Shown: positions 23,560-35,530, counted from the first letter of the stretch. The stretch: DNA of 64,000 nucleotides from Arabidopsis thaliana (GCF_000001735.4 NC_003076.8:24803835-24867834), one strand, 5' to 3'. Notes: generated by a model from the letters alone, not told the origin. A program made the numbers and translations.

Positions 23560-25808
23560 CTAATTATCACGTCTCGGTTGCCTTTTGCGTGGTGCCGCGG
23601 TTTCTTCCTTCTTCTCCGCCTCATCCCCACTCTTTGAACTCTCCGCTACTTCTGGTTTCTTCTTTTCCACAGGTGCCGCCGCCTATAATACCATATTTAT
23701 TAGATTCTTCTCACTATCCACAAATGACCATTGTGCATAAAACTCTTTATGGAATTTTGTTTTTACCTTTTTGCCACCAAAGATAAGCTTGAGGAAGAGC
23801 GAGAAGAATACAACCACAATGGCGACGAGGACACCAATGGTTAAGTTTGGTTGTTGCTCGGCTTTCTCAATCAGTTCCTACAAAACACACATTTCACATC
23901 ATCACTCAAGGTCGAGTCATCAACAAATCACATGGTAAATGAGGGAGAACTTACCGTGATCTTAGACTTGTAGGCACTTAGGAAAGATAAATCTGCAACC
24001 TTGTTCAAGAGGTCGAATACAACCTTCTGCAATATCATGCACATAAATACAGCGGTAAGTATTTATACATAAAGCTTTATAATATATCAATATTAAGTTT
24101 AATTATGGGGAAAAATCAATTTACCTGGTAGCTCTTGAGACCATCTGCAGAGCCAGCAGCTTCCTCTTCTGCCTTTTGTTTCTCTTTCTCAACATCGAAT
24201 TTGGGCTTCCAAGTGGTCTGTCTGTAAGTCTCAGCGACCTTCTCGTCTTTCGCTATCAAGATGTTGTCAAACAAGATACCATCTTGCATTGTCCAGATCT
24301 CAATACCGATGGCTGCAATGGGTTCGTAATCGGGTCTGTCTAGCTCAAAGTAGTCAGGGTTAGGGATATCTCTGGGTTTCCAGATTCCCTTGTAAGCCGG
24401 GTTATCAATAAGAGGTGAGCTCCATTTGCCCTTGTAAGCAGGATTCCTCTTCATTGGTCTCTTCCATTCACCACAACCAGGTGCTGCTTCACACTTGGGG
24501 TTGTCAATTTTAGGAGCCTCCCACATACCATCTTCCTCATCATCCCAATCTTCAGGCTTGGTCGCTTCGGGGTCGTCGACCTCCTCAGGCTCATCATCTA
24601 ACCATCCTTCGGGTTTCTCAGCTTCCTCATCTTCAATCTCCATAGGTGCATCCTCATCCCAGTCCTCAGGCTTCACGGCATTTGGATCAGGAATCTTGGC
24701 TCTTTCGTCCCAATCCTCTGGTTTCTTGTCTTCAGGGTCAGGGATGGTCTTGGCAGGGATCAATGCAGGCTCAAAGTCTTCACCAGAGAGTAAATTGGCC
24801 TTTTTCTTCTCCTCTCCATCAACCAAAATTCTAACCTCGTTGTCGGGTTTCAAGATGGCGGTGTAGACATGGGAAAGCTTGTCATAAGGAACAGAGGGAG
24901 GGAACTTCAGATGGTGTTCAACGTACTCGCCACTCTTGGGATTCTTGTGCTTCAAGATGAAATGCACTTTGTTCGTACCTCCACACTTGTCAGGCCCAAA
25001 CATGATAGAGTAAGGGGATTCACTATCGAATCCCTGAGGTGTCCATCCAGCTTCCTGAGGACGGAGGTACTTCAAGTAAGCACCACCACACTCAAGTCCT
25101 TCCTGGAAACGAACCTCGTACTGAAGAACAACAGTTCCTTCCTTGAGGTTTAGAGGCTCGTCAAGCTCTTTCACAATTCCATACTTCCTAGCCTTCTCAC
25201 TCACGAGAAGTCCATAATCCTCATGTCCTTCACTCTTTGCATGCTTCCATACACCTGAAACAGATAAAATCGTCTTTAACAAGAAGCTTCAATGCAAAAA
25301 TGGAAAATCATCAACAACTTCAAGTCTTCAACAAGAGGAACATATTCGATTTGATAACCAAAAAAGCACCAAATCAGAATTGATTAACATCCACATAGTC
25401 AGATTTGATTCAAACTACTCGATTTGATTCCTCTATAATGTTGAGTGCAATACATCACAGTAAGTAAGTAGTAATTGAATTCCAAATACAGATATAGATC
25501 AGAACGATACACTAACTACAATGCAGTGGGAATTCAAAGACAATAATATACCTTCGTAATCACTATTCTTCGAAACGATCCAGCGGCCATCAAAAGGCTC
25601 ATCGAACGATTCATACAGAACCTGAAACAGAAACGAGAATCCAAAACCAAACGAACTCAGCTAAACAATGATCGATCTAAATCTTCGGATCTACAAAGAA
25701 CAGAGGAAGAATCGAAATTACCGTTTGATCGTCACAGTAGCAAAGCTTCTGGAACGAAACGAAAGCTAAGAGAAGCAAAAACACGGAAAATAGTTGCCGT
25801 TGTCTCAT
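23560..25808 (-). CDS. CNX1: Calnexin 1, ER membrane lectin chaperone
   Basis: ER membrane chaperone that binds monoglucosylated N-glycans with calcium and retains folding glycoproteins. The ATG at 25808 ([10 protein letters not shown]) begins a hydrophobic signal peptide ending near CYC. The large exon 24116-25260 carries the lectin domain and then the proline-rich P-domain: four type 1 repeats (for example [14 protein letters not shown], about 24590-24760) and four type 2 repeats (for example NPAYKGKW, about 24380-24480). A single transmembrane helix ([19 protein letters not shown]) is at about 23790-23860. The cytosolic tail is charged and ends RKRQPRRDN, with TAG at 23560-23562. Length fits 530 residues. 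The promoter has an ER stress response element. Locus At5g61790 by recall. Confidence 0.97.
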
Positions 25809-26219
25809 TCTCGGAATCTCTAAAATGCAAAAGGAAACCTCAGGCTTAGATCTAAATCGGTGATAAGCCGGAGAAGTAGATCGGAACAAAAATCCCTCGT
25901 GAAGGAGAAAGAGTGATATGTATTTTTCGGTTTCTCTGAATAAATTATATATTCAATCCCGTAGACCCGGTCGAGTGTGTCATTTTGTTGTTTCCACCAA
26001 TCAAATCTCTCGCCACGCGAAGCTAACCAATCATAACAGGCCACGTCATTCAAAAGCGAGCTCTTCTACGTGCACTGTTATTTTGCTATATACGTACGTA
26101 CACATTTAACAGCTAGTTGAGCATAGTTATTGGGCCTGGGCCATTAAAGTTTTTAAGTCCTTACTCTTAATGATTGTTACATTAGTAATCATAGTTTATT
26201 AATTTTAATTAAATCCAAA
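25809..26219 (-). promoter_or_regulatory. CNX1 promoter and leader
   Basis: 411 bp between the CNX1 ATG and the stop of the PPR gene. It contains a TATA-like TATATAA (minus strand, 25945-25951), the ERSE/UPRE listed separately, and two site II type TGGGCC motifs at about 26130-26143. The distal part also holds the PPR gene's 3' UTR. Confidence 0.7.
26027..26048 (-). promoter_or_regulatory. ER stress response element plus overlapping UPRE in CNX1 promoter
   Basis: CCAAT at 26027-26031 is followed by exactly 9 bases and CCACG at 26041-26045: a perfect ERSE (CCAAT-N9-CCACG), bound by NF-Y with bZIP28/bZIP60. The same CCACG continues as CCACGTCA (26041-26048), which is TGACGTGG on the other strand, a UPRE match. 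It lies about 220 bp upstream of the CNX1 ATG and about 75 bp upstream of a TATATAA (25945-25951). A second CCAAT/CCACG pair at 25997-26017 has an 11-base spacer and is off-consensus. Confidence 0.85.
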
Positions 26220-27719
26220 CTATGACAAAACTTTACTAAATCCAACATTCTTCTTCACTTTCTTGTCTCTGTCTATTATTTCTCTAACCTTAACTACTTC
26301 CTCCCATCTCTCTGCGTTTGCATACATTTCCACCATAACTTTATACACTCCTCCATCTTCGGGACTCAACGCCTTGACTCGATTTGCGGCTTTCTCCGCG
26401 ATCTCTATGTTCCCGTGGATTCTGCATCCGCCTAACAAACCGCTCCATGCTAAGAGTTTCTCTCTGTTTCCTCCATCTTTAGGCATTTGCTCGATCATTT
26501 CCGCTGCTTCTTCGATCAATCCTGCTCTTCCAAGCAAATCCGCCATACACCCGTAATGCTTCATCTCTCTATTAACATCATACAAAGATCTCATTTGGTC
26601 AAAAAGGTTCCTGGCTTCATCAACTAGACCAGAATGGCTGCAACCCACTAAAACACTTATGAAGGTTACTCCGTCTGGTTTGATTCCAGAACTAACCATC
26701 TTACGGAAGTAATCAACCGTTAGCTCACCGTTACCGTGCATTGCAAGACCAGTGATCATTGCATTCCATGTGAATAAAGTTTTATCTGAACATAATTCGA
26801 AGATCTCCATCGCTGTATCGATGAAACCACATTTTGCATAGAAATCCACCAATCCAGTAGCTAAGAAGGAATCAATGAAAAGTCTCTTCCTTTTCGTGTA
26901 ATCATGAATAGCTTTCCCTTTTTGCCAATCCCCTGATTGTGCACAAGCTGAAAGAGTTGAAACAATGGCGACATTATCGGGTTTTAGACCCAAAGCAACC
27001 ATCTCGTCGAAGAGTTTGATTGCTTCTCTGCAATGATTCATCTGCGCATAACCAGAAATGAGACTATTCCACGAAACCAAATCACGTAAGGGCATTGAAT
27101 CAAACAACTCTCTTGCACGAACAATCTCACGTGCCTTCACTAACCCGTCGATCAACACATTGTAGGTAACAACATCTCTTTGAGGATTTTCGTCGAACAG
27201 TTGCAAGGCACTATCGATTGGAGCAATCAATGAGTAAACACGAATCAGAGTGTTCAAAGTGAACAAATCAGATAACAATCCGAATCTCAAAGCTTGACAA
27301 TGCAGAGTCTTGACTAATGTAAGATCACCATTCTTCTTTGCTGCACAAGCCTTGAATACGAAAGGGAAAGTGTGGAAATCTGGAGGAACAGAGCGACGTC
27401 GCATCTCGACGAAGAAACGTTTAGAAGACAGAGACGACGGCTCATGAAGCGTACAAATCCTAATGATCGTATTGAAACAAAACGTTGAAGGGTTTGTGAT
27501 GAATCTGAAAACTGAAGTCGCGTAGCTCACGACCTCCTTCGACGCCGACGCAGACGGTGAAATAGAGGTGATGGCGAAGAGGACATTGGCGAAAACAGAG
27601 TTTTGTTTGAAATCATTAGAGATTCTGCCGGAAGTGATGAATTGGGCATGAAACTGATGCAGATGTTTAAGGGTTCTACACAGCTTCAAGAGATATGAAC
27701 AACTACTATAATTTATCAT
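26220..27719 (-). CDS. Pentatricopeptide repeat protein, E-type, intronless
   Basis: 499-residue PPR protein of the PLS class; such proteins bind organellar RNA sequence-specifically, often to guide C-to-U editing. A series of repeats is readable, for example VVTYNVLIDGLVKAREIVRA, LVSWNSLISGYAQMNHC and LFTWNAMITGLAMHGNGE. The C-terminal part (LAWSGLLGGCRIHGNIEIAE, then YKVMVEMYANAERWEEV) is the E region. It stops right after KVKKNVGFSKV with no DYW domain, so it would need a partner for editing. No introns, as is usual for plant PPR genes. ATG 27719; stop 26220-26222. Organelle and RNA target cannot be read from sequence. Locus At5g61800 by recall. Confidence 0.92.
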   Translation of the reverse strand: MINYSSCSYLLKLCRTLKHLHQFHAQFITSGRISNDFKQNSVFANVLFAITSISPSASASKEVVSYATSVFRFITNPSTFCFNTIIRICTLHEPSSLSSKRFFVEMRRRSVPPDFHTFPFVFKACAAKKNGDLTLVKTLHCQALRFGLLSDLFTLNTLIRVYSLIAPIDSALQLFDENPQRDVVTYNVLIDGLVKAREIVRARELFDSMPLRDLVSWNSLISGYAQMNHCREAIKLFDEMVALGLKPDNVAIVSTLSACAQSGDWQKGKAIHDYTKRKRLFIDSFLATGLVDFYAKCGFIDTAMEIFELCSDKTLFTWNAMITGLAMHGNGELTVDYFRKMVSSGIKPDGVTFISVLVGCSHSGLVDEARNLFDQMRSLYDVNREMKHYGCMADLLGRAGLIEEAAEMIEQMPKDGGNREKLLAWSGLLGGCRIHGNIEIAEKAANRVKALSPEDGGVYKVMVEMYANAERWEEVVKVREIIDRDKKVKKNVGFSKVLS

Positions 27720-28008
27720 TCAGTTGATCAAAGAGCTTCACCAGATCCTCTAAAGTTTTCTCTTTTAAAGGGAAACGAACGATTTAGCATAAAAACTATT
27801 TTCTTAAGAAATGAGTGTTTATGGACTCACCAAACTACTAAAGAAGAATCAAGAATCAATCAGATCAAGTTACATTTTCTACACTCGAATGACCTTTACC
27901 GAATCCAAAAAAAGGAAAACGGAAAGCTCAAGTTTTTTTTTTGTCGTCACCATCAAGGAGTTTTCACTGTATCTCTCTGTGAACACAACATTAGGTTTCT
28001 TGCTTTTT

Positions 28009-29901
28009 TTAATCAAGGGCAAGATTTTTCTTCATAGCTTCGTAGACAAGGTACGAAATGCTTGCGGAAGGAATGACTTTGAAGAAGTTGGGGAAGATTC
28101 CTCTGTAAAAACCTTTTAGACCTTCGCCTCTTAGCGTTTTCAGAAACTCTTGGCCCATGCTTGTTTTTGAGCTATCAGCTTGCATTCTGATGATAAATGA
28201 CTAAACTCAGTTTCAAACCAAAACGAAGAAATAGATAAACTCAAAAAGCTAAAGATTGTGAGTTTTTACCTTGTTCTTATGACCTGTAATGGGTAAACAC
28301 ACGATGCTCCAAGAGCTCCAGAAGTCATTCCACATCCCAGTTGTATCAAAGGACCTGGCTCTGCACATCATATACGGTTTAGTATCATGAGAAATATCAA
28401 GAACTTTCAAGGCACGATAAGTAACTAACCCGCAGTGTCATGAAGAAAATGTGCCCTTGATAAGTCTTTAAGAGTTTCGTAAGCAGCAAGGTCAATTCCT
28501 GCGTAAGGGATAATCCCAATTAGAGAAGGACAAAGACCCCTGTAAAAAGCTCGGGGTCCTTCTTGAATCCAAATATCCTTTGTGAGTTTCCACAGCTTTG
28601 GTGTCCCAACTTCACTCACAAAAGTCTGTAACCGAGTCTTCACGAGATCCATAGGATAAATAGCTGTTTGAGCCACTGCACCAGCCAATCCACCAGCCAA
28701 AAGCCTCCCGCTTGTACCAATGTCACCATCCGCTCCCCCAATTATTGGTTTCAGCATTTCATAAGCAGCAAACTTTATAGCGCTTTCAGGAGCGACTTTC
28801 GCTACATTTAACCCATTACCTCTGAAGAAACCCAACAACTTATCTTCTCTCCATATTTTCTTAATGGTCGGGACAACACCCAAATTTGTCCGTTGAACTT
28901 GCAGAGCAACTTTCAGACGGTCCAGAGGCGCAGTTGCGGTTCTAGAAACAGCCCCTGCTATTCCTCCCGCGAGAAGTAATTTGCTTCTTTGAGCGTGTGC
29001 ACTTATACCATCTGGTATAACAGCTTGCTCTCCAATGTCTATTAAGCATACTCTTTCCCAGTGATGATAAATGTTCTCAATTGTAGCTTCATGAGGGTTT
29101 AGCAAAAGAAAATCCCTCCACTCCTCAAAAGTTATAATTCCGTTGTTGTCCTTATCAACATGCTCCATAAAAGAAGCAAGTTCCTCATCTTTGATTTTAA
29201 TGCCTACAAGACCATAACTGTGAAGTTAATTTACTCACAACCAACGGTTTTGCAAACAAGGGCTATGTCAAAGGAATGGCAGACATTGTTAATACGTTGA
29301 GAATCTACAAATCAAGACATTTCAATTTTCAAGGGATCAACGAACAACAACACACAAATTCAAGTCACCAACCAATCTATCAGTAACTAACAATTTAAGC
29401 AAAATCCACAACCATAAACCCATAAAAGTTTCCTCTTTTGCTTATGGAAGATAGTTGCAAAGTAACAGTAGAAGAATGGAACAGTATAAGAATCAAAAAT
29501 CACATACCAGCTTTATCAAGAGCCTCCCAAAGCTCCGCTGGACAAATGTCGCCATTGTGTTCAATATCAATGGCCTGAAAAATCTTGTACAACTCAAGCT
29601 CTTTAGCATCCATGTAACGACGAAACTCCTGGTAGTCCACACGCCCATCTCGATTCGAGTCGCAGACTTTAAGAAAATCACTAGCGTACCTATACTTTGG
29701 AGGAATACTAAGCGAAGACAAACCTTTCTCGATCTGGGTATCGTCTAAGAACCCTAACTTCGAATTGTCGAAGAATTCGAACAGTTTTTGAATCCTGATC
29801 TCTCTCTTCTCCTTGGTCTCTCGTAATGCCACCAACACGTGCTCCATTGTTGCTTCTACGGGCTTCTTACCCGGATTTTGCTTGGATTTCTCTGCCTCCA
29901 T
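28009..29901 (-). CDS. APC1: Calcium-regulated mitochondrial ATP-Mg/Pi carrier 1
   Basis: SCaMC-type mitochondrial carrier exchanging ATP-Mg or ADP for phosphate across the inner membrane, gated by calcium. The N-terminal half has EF-hand loops: DNSKLGFLD (degenerate), [26 protein letters not shown] and [13 protein letters not shown]. The C-terminal half has three carrier repeats with the signatures [10 protein letters not shown] (about 28900), [10 protein letters not shown] (about 28640) and [10 protein letters not shown] (about 28290 and 28180, split by an intron). The third signature has Q for the acidic residue, as is common in this subfamily. ATG 29901; TAA at 28009-28011 after KKNLALD. 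About 477 residues in at least four exons. Locus At5g61810 by recall. Confidence 0.94.
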
Positions 29902-30670
29902 TGCTGGTTAACGATCAATCGAGAAACCCAGATGAGCAAAATTGGAAAGCTTTCAAGTTTCAACAGTTTTGGACGATTCTATGGTCCCTTCATTCTTGGA
30001 AGAAAAAAGAATTTCGGAAATAATCAAAATCAGAATTCAAAAATGAAATTTATTTGGACAAAACTTTTGTCTCTGAGATTTGAGGTCGGTGAGCAAAAAA
30101 TATCTGCCTCAAATCTTCCATGGACAGCTGGAGTCTCCATTATTGTTCGTGGACCACTCAAAACTGTTTCCGACATATATGACACACAAAAAACACCAGT
30201 CAAATAAAACCGGTCTAGTTTGAGTGAATCACAGCAACGAGTCAGTTTTCACCGGTTTAGCTGCTTTGAACGAGAACAATATCTGGGTTGAACCAGAACA
30301 GTGACGGTAAAAGTTTTTTTTTATAACTAACTCTAGTAACTGAATATCAACTTTTGAATTTTTGATCATACAGATGATTTTAGACAGTGAAACATCACAA
30401 ATTTGGATGTAGAGTAATTCATAAGTTATAGAGATTAAAAAAAATTGTAATTTTGCAAGTATTAAAGGGTTTGGAACCAAGACAACGAAAATAATGTTAG
30501 TTTATTGTGTGAATGTGATGTATTTGAGAAAGAAAAGTTCTTCTTACACGTAACTATTACAGAGATATCACATCAGAGGAAGATGACAACAAAATAATCT
30601 TTTATTCTATGTATACAAACAGAATTCACTTTGAAGACATATATAGAGTCGACATGGTTTTTGCTCTTTT
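29902..30670. other. Intergenic: APC1 promoter and 3' region of the Nod19-like gene
   Basis: 769 bp between two minus-strand genes. It should hold the APC1 promoter and leader. The leftmost part is the 3' UTR of the next upstream gene. Open frames on both strands here lack any family feature. I see nothing else specific. Confidence 0.5.
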
Positions 30671-32389
30671 TTAAGTACTAAGTGATTGGTAACCATCTTC
30701 CCGTTTCTGTCTCCGGTATATCACGGCGGCTATTAAAACCACAACAGCCACAACTACCGTCACTGCAAAAATGGCTAAAAAGCTCAAGCTTCTCGCAGGT
30801 GCCTACAAGGAAGTGAGAGATATTAACGTCAGTTAAATAATCACATGGCAATACACTGTATATGTATCGTAACCGGTTTGACCTTAACCGAGTTCTGGTA
30901 CCGGGTGGAGTGATTACCTCAAAATGTTGTTTATTAGGCAAGGAGCTATCTGGTTCCGGCAGCTGCTGAGCAACGAGGATGTAAAAGAGTCCCATAACTC
31001 CGGTATGACCAACGGCATTACTGTAATTAGATTCCAAAGTCAATGTCTCTCCATAGCTCACTTTCACTGGATCAGCTGGATAACAAGACGACATTCCAAC
31101 AATGTAACCAGCTTCGTTTCCAGGTTCATCTCCATTGCCATACTTCGGCATTGAAGCGCATATCCCTTCACCGTTCTGATCCACAACACAACAAGAGTCT
31201 CAATTCAATAACAAAGTTTCAATCTTTTCGTTTTGCAGTAGCCTAAACTAAATCAGTCTCTTAGTTACCTCTCGGTATAGAGCACCACCGATACCACCAG
31301 CGTGCTGGTGAGCTACCCCGTAGACAATATACCCATCAAATGGCATCACTAAGCTCTTTTTCTTAACGTCAACGCATCCATCGCCATTGGTTTTGCACGG
31401 TTTCACCTCGTATTCCACCTGAAAATCACAAAGACCCGGAAAATTATTAGAGAATGAAGTAGAAGTAACGGCATTAAGCAGATATGAAAGTTCTTACTGA
31501 CATGGCAAATATGTTCTTGGCTATCTCCTTTTGATCTTTCCCAAGAATCTGTAACATCGAAAATATAAACCTTAGCGGGCAAAACCGAGCTGTCCCAATC
31601 AACCCATCTCACGGTATACTTCAAATACAGAGTTCTTGTTTTCTCCCCATTGTCAAATCCGCTTTTCACCCGACATTGAGTCTTATCATAGCAGCAGTAT
31701 AAACCTCCTTTGTATCCAGGCCTTATAGCTCGACCATACTCATCAATGGTAACATTATACAGATCACACAAACATTCTATGCATCCTTTCTTATCTTCCA
31801 CACCTCTGGTGTCTATCGCGTGAATGTTAAGAAGCCATTTGAATTCATAACCATCAGGTGTTTCCTCAGGATTACCGATTTCAATAGCGTAGGGATCAGG
31901 AACATACGTCGAGGTTTCGCGGGTTTCTGATCCTAAACCAAAGAAATGTCTGAGTGTTAAACTCCTGCACAACCCTCCATTTTTCACAAGAATAATATCT
32001 GACTTGGAATCAAGATTGCTTTCAGGATCTTCCCTGGAAAATCCATGATTCCTGAACATTTCTCTCTGTGGAAGCTTGGAACCTTTACGTACATAGTATG
32101 GCTCGACAATCCAATGGTGGAGATAGGTCTCGTGTAGAGGAACGGGTTTGCCCGCTTCGTCAACCACTTCAGCATCGAAAGCTTTGAGGCCGATATGACC
32201 TCTTGGGAAATCGATGTCGAATAAGTAAGGATTTGCAACTGATCCTGGATTCATCACAAGTTTTGGTGAGTAAAAGACAGCGGATTTGATCTTTTCCTCT
32301 GTCCCTAGGAAGCCTTGGCTCGGCGATATGCTTAATGAGAGCAGAACTAAGCACAAGATCATCGATCTCCTGTGGTAACGAGCCATCAT
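30671..32389 (-). CDS. Stress up-regulated Nod19-like membrane protein
   Basis: Homologue of Medicago MtN19/SURNod19; molecular function is unknown. An N-terminal signal peptide (SMILCLVLLSLSISPSQG) leads into an extracytoplasmic region with many cysteines (CIECLCDLYNV, GLYCCYDKTQC) and a histidine pair in HHWIVEPYY. A C-terminal transmembrane helix (LSFLAIFAVTVVVAVVVL) is followed by a short RRQKREDG cytosolic tail, so it is type I membrane topology. TAA 30671-30673. Start: the frame is open to an ATG at 32407, but a good acceptor (AAACAG/GAG at about 32393) and a strong donor AAAG/GTAAGTC (about 32599) imply a leader intron, so I place the start at 32389. Four or more exons. Locus At5g61820 by recall. 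Confidence 0.85.
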
Positions 32390-33500
32390 CTCCTGTTTCA
32401 TGATCATATATAAAAGGAAAGAGATTGATTCAGCTAATCAAATTCATAAACATGGATAAGATATCACAAACTCTAAACCTAGCTCAAACTATGAACAATA
32501 GAGGATAACCACTTGAAACCTAATTTTAATCAGAAGATTTTAGTACTTGTGCTGCTTATTCAAAATTCCTTTGCCCAAAAAAAAAAAGTTTGACTTACCT
32601 TTTGAAAGACGAACGTATCCACTATGGAACAATCTTTCGTAATCTCACTTTCTAGTTTGGTATTTAAAAAACCCAAAATTTGATTGTCAAATTAAATACA
32701 ATAAGAGATTCCTAAACCCAGAATTCAATTGCGAAATCAAACAGAGACGATACAGAGAGAGCGAGAGAGCGAGAGAGAGAGAGTGATTTACGTGAGAACG
32801 AATCGGATAAACGGAAATTTCCAGAAGCCGGATGAGTTTCCCGCTATTGTGATGAGTAACAAAACAAATTCGGGAGTTGTCTATTTAATACTTATCAATA
32901 GCCCATGAACGCAGAGACGTATGGACGCGAGAATCGTTAGTACGTGACACGTGTAAACCAGTGACGTCACCGCTCTCGTCACAAACCCGCTAGTATTGTC
33001 CTCTTCTATTTTATCTCACACAATCATGTTAGGTTATCATAGTACCACTAAACATTTATGTGAGAATGGATGGATATTAGACAACCGACGACAAATAAAA
33101 CAAACAAAAGTAGATAGACGACCATAAATTAAACTATAAACGAAGATTGAGGGAAAAAATCATTGGTTTAGATTTTCGAACAAATATCGTGAAAAGTTTT
33201 TCATCTTGTAGTTTTTGTAATTAATGGTGTATGAAAAATCATTGGTTTGTTTAGTTGAATTAAATTTCAGTAAACGGTTTAGAGTATGAACCCACTCAAT
33301 AAAGATTTGACTGCCAAGCGTTACTGGTGTCTGGTGGATTGAATAGTTAAGAGTATAAGGTTTGGGCCATTATGTGGTTTTTATTAAAGTTGAAGGTCTC
33401 ATTTATTAATTCCTTAGAGCTGATGGCTAATGTACAACGAATTTGATTCAGGAGTAAGATAAACGGTACACCCAAACACGCGACGCGAGCGAAGAAGACG
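32390..33500. promoter_or_regulatory. Divergent promoter: Nod19-like gene and short-chain dehydrogenase
   Basis: 1.1 kb between divergent start codons. The left part is the probable leader intron (about 32393-32598) and a GA-rich leader (GAGAGAGCGAGAGAGC-like, 32755-32785) of the Nod19-like gene. A CACGTG-like GACACGTG at about 32946-32953 and TGACGTCA at about 32962-32969 are potential bZIP (G-box and C-box type) sites. The right part up to 33500 is the dehydrogenase's promoter. Confidence 0.55.
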
Positions 33501-34954
33501 ATGACGAACAAGGAGAAAGCTCGAGAGAGAAGGGAGAAAAGAATGCAGGAGATCTCTCTCCTTCGAACTATTCCTTACTCTGACCACCATAGGTATGAAG
33601 AGACCTAATTTGTCCAATTGTTTCGGCTTCTTTGTATCCTAAGATCTATCATCATTTACTCTGCGAGATTCTCAATTTCACAGCATTCGATGTGTTAATC
33701 TCTAATTTCACTTGCTTAAATCCATTTCTTAGTGTCGCTTACAGTGTTTGATGAGTTTCTATTTTTCTCTATTTGGGAGTTGGAGACTGAATTGGTATTG
33801 TTGTTGGTACTTACAGATTTGTGTTTCACTAAACCAAAAGAATTTAGAGAAATTGAAAATGATGAAGTATGTGTCTCTCAAGCCCTCTTTTTGAATTTGA
33901 CTTGTCATTAGGCGTCAAATGATTTTTTAGGTGGTGGTCTTGTGAAAATGTAGCAGTAGTGACTGGTTCAAACCGCGGGATTGGATTCGAGATTGCAAGA
34001 CAGCTTGCGGTTCACGGATTGACGGTTGTTCTTACAGCTAGAAACGTGAATGCTGGTCTTGAAGCAGTTAAATCTTTGAGGCACCAAGAAGAAGGTCTCA
34101 AGGTTTATTTTCATCAACTTGATGTCACAGACTCTTCGTCGATTAGAGAGTTTGGTTGCTGGCTTAAGCAAACATTTGGAGGTTTAGATATTCTCGTAAG
34201 ATCCTTATCGATTCGTAATCTTGGAGGATAGTTCTAATGTTTTCTTAGATTTGAATTACATGCATTTGTGTTGCTATGTTTTTCAGGTGAATAATGCAGG
34301 TGTTAACTACAATCTCGGCTCAGATAATACGGTTGAATTTGCTGAAACAGTTATATCTACTAACTACCAAGGAACCAAAAACATGACAAAAGCTATGATA
34401 CCCTTGATGAGACCATCTCCTCATGGCGCTCGTGTAGTCAATGTTAGTTCTCGGCTAGGTAGAGTAAATGGAAGACGTAATGTAAGAAACTCTTTCACTC
34501 ATATCTTTGATTTTTTTTGAAAAAAGAAAATCTCGTTGAAATTCATGAATTGCAGAGACTGGCAAATGTAGAGTTGAGAGATCAGCTAAGCAGTCCAGAT
34601 TTGCTGACCGAGGAACTTATAGACAGAACTGTCTCTAAATTCATCAACCAAGTAAAAGACGGAACTTGGGAATCAGGCGGGTGGCCTCAGACATTCACTG
34701 ACTACTCCATGTCTAAGCTTGCAGTCAATGCTTACACGAGACTAATGGCAAAAGAACTTGAGAGACGAGGAGAGGAAGAGAAGATTTATGTTAACAGCTT
34801 TTGCCCTGGTTGGGTGAAGACTGCGATGACTGGCTACGCCGGAAATATGCCACCTGAAGATGCAGCTGATACTGGAGTTTGGCTTAGCCTGGTCCTTTCC
34901 GAAGAGGCAGTAACCGGAAAATTCTTCGCAGAGAGACGTGAGATCAACTTCTGA
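33501..34954 (+). CDS. Short-chain dehydrogenase/reductase, NAD(P)-binding
   Basis: Classical-type SDR, probably acting on a carbonyl substrate with NADPH; close to plant (+)-neomenthol dehydrogenase/salutaridine reductase-like proteins. Exon 1 is 33501-33592 (MTNKEKARERREK). Exon 2 starts at 33931 and carries the nucleotide-binding TGSNRGIG (from about 33961). Exon 3 from about 34287 begins with NNAG, the structural motif. Catalytic Ser is in VVNVSSRLG (about 34437-34463), and the YxxxK pair is YSMSK (34703-34717). The last exon (about 34557-34954) inserts a longer region before the catalytic Tyr, typical of this SDR110C/114C group. TGA 34952-34954. The short first exon is charged and not a targeting peptide. 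Substrate unknown. Locus At5g61830 by recall. Confidence 0.9.
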
Positions 34955-35145
34955 GGGTTGTTGAATGTTTGTAAACGTTGGAATAGATTGTGTCGTCTTC
35001 GTTTAGTGCCATAGTTTTAGTCAAAGGTTTACAAAATCAATTGTAATTGGTAAGTGAATGGTTGTAGTCATGATACGCGTCAGATTTGCCACAAAACTAG
35101 GAGTTTATAATTTAAATATAATTAATTTTTAATTGCAATTAACAA

Positions 35146-35230
35146 CCGACCTTAGCTCAGTTGGTAGAGCGGAAGACTGTAATGTTTGCAGATAATCTTT
35201 AGGTCGCTGGTTCGATTCCGGCAGGTCGGA
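35146..35230 (+). tRNA. tRNA-Tyr (GUA anticodon) with 12-nt intron
   Basis: Acceptor stem CCGACCT (35146-35152) pairs perfectly with AGGTCGG (35223-35229); the discriminator is A35230. The D arm has box A TTAGCTCAGTTGGTAGAGC and the T arm has box B GGTTCGATTCC. The anticodon loop is CTGTAAA once the 12-base TGTTTGCAGATA is removed after the purine next to the anticodon, the usual position. Mature length would be 73 before CCA. An AACAA start motif precedes it, and a T6 run follows at 35231. Plant tRNA-Tyr genes normally carry such introns. Confidence 0.97.
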
Positions 35231-35236
35231 TTTTTT
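35231..35236 (+). terminator. RNA polymerase III terminator of tRNA-Tyr
   Basis: A run of six T immediately follows the discriminator base of the tRNA gene, the usual pol III stop signal. Confidence 0.85.
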
Positions 35237-35530
35237 TCTTTGATCTTATACTTTTTTTCGCCCAACGTTGTTAATTGACCGTTTTGCCCTTTTCTATGTC
35301 AGTTCTCTCTCTCACTTGAATGGTTGAAAACAGAAAACGAAAGGAGAACAATAATTTTTCTTTTACTTGTCTTTCTCGTGAGATGTCAAAAGGATTCTAG
35401 TTACATTACAATGACAAAGCTTTTTCCCTTCTACATAGCAAAAAAAAGTTATGATTCTACAAAATACAGACACGAGAAGACAGAAACCAACCAAACAATA
35501 GCTCATTCAATCAAATTCCAACACTGGTCC

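Noticed and set aside
24495..24866. Plus-strand Ser/Gly-rich ORFs opposite calnexin
   Set aside because: Antisense shadow of the calnexin P-domain repeats; calnexin on the minus strand is unambiguous.
28140..28440. Broken third carrier repeat in APC1
   Set aside because: The gap is a normal intron splitting the [10 protein letters not shown] signature; the frame rejoins correctly.
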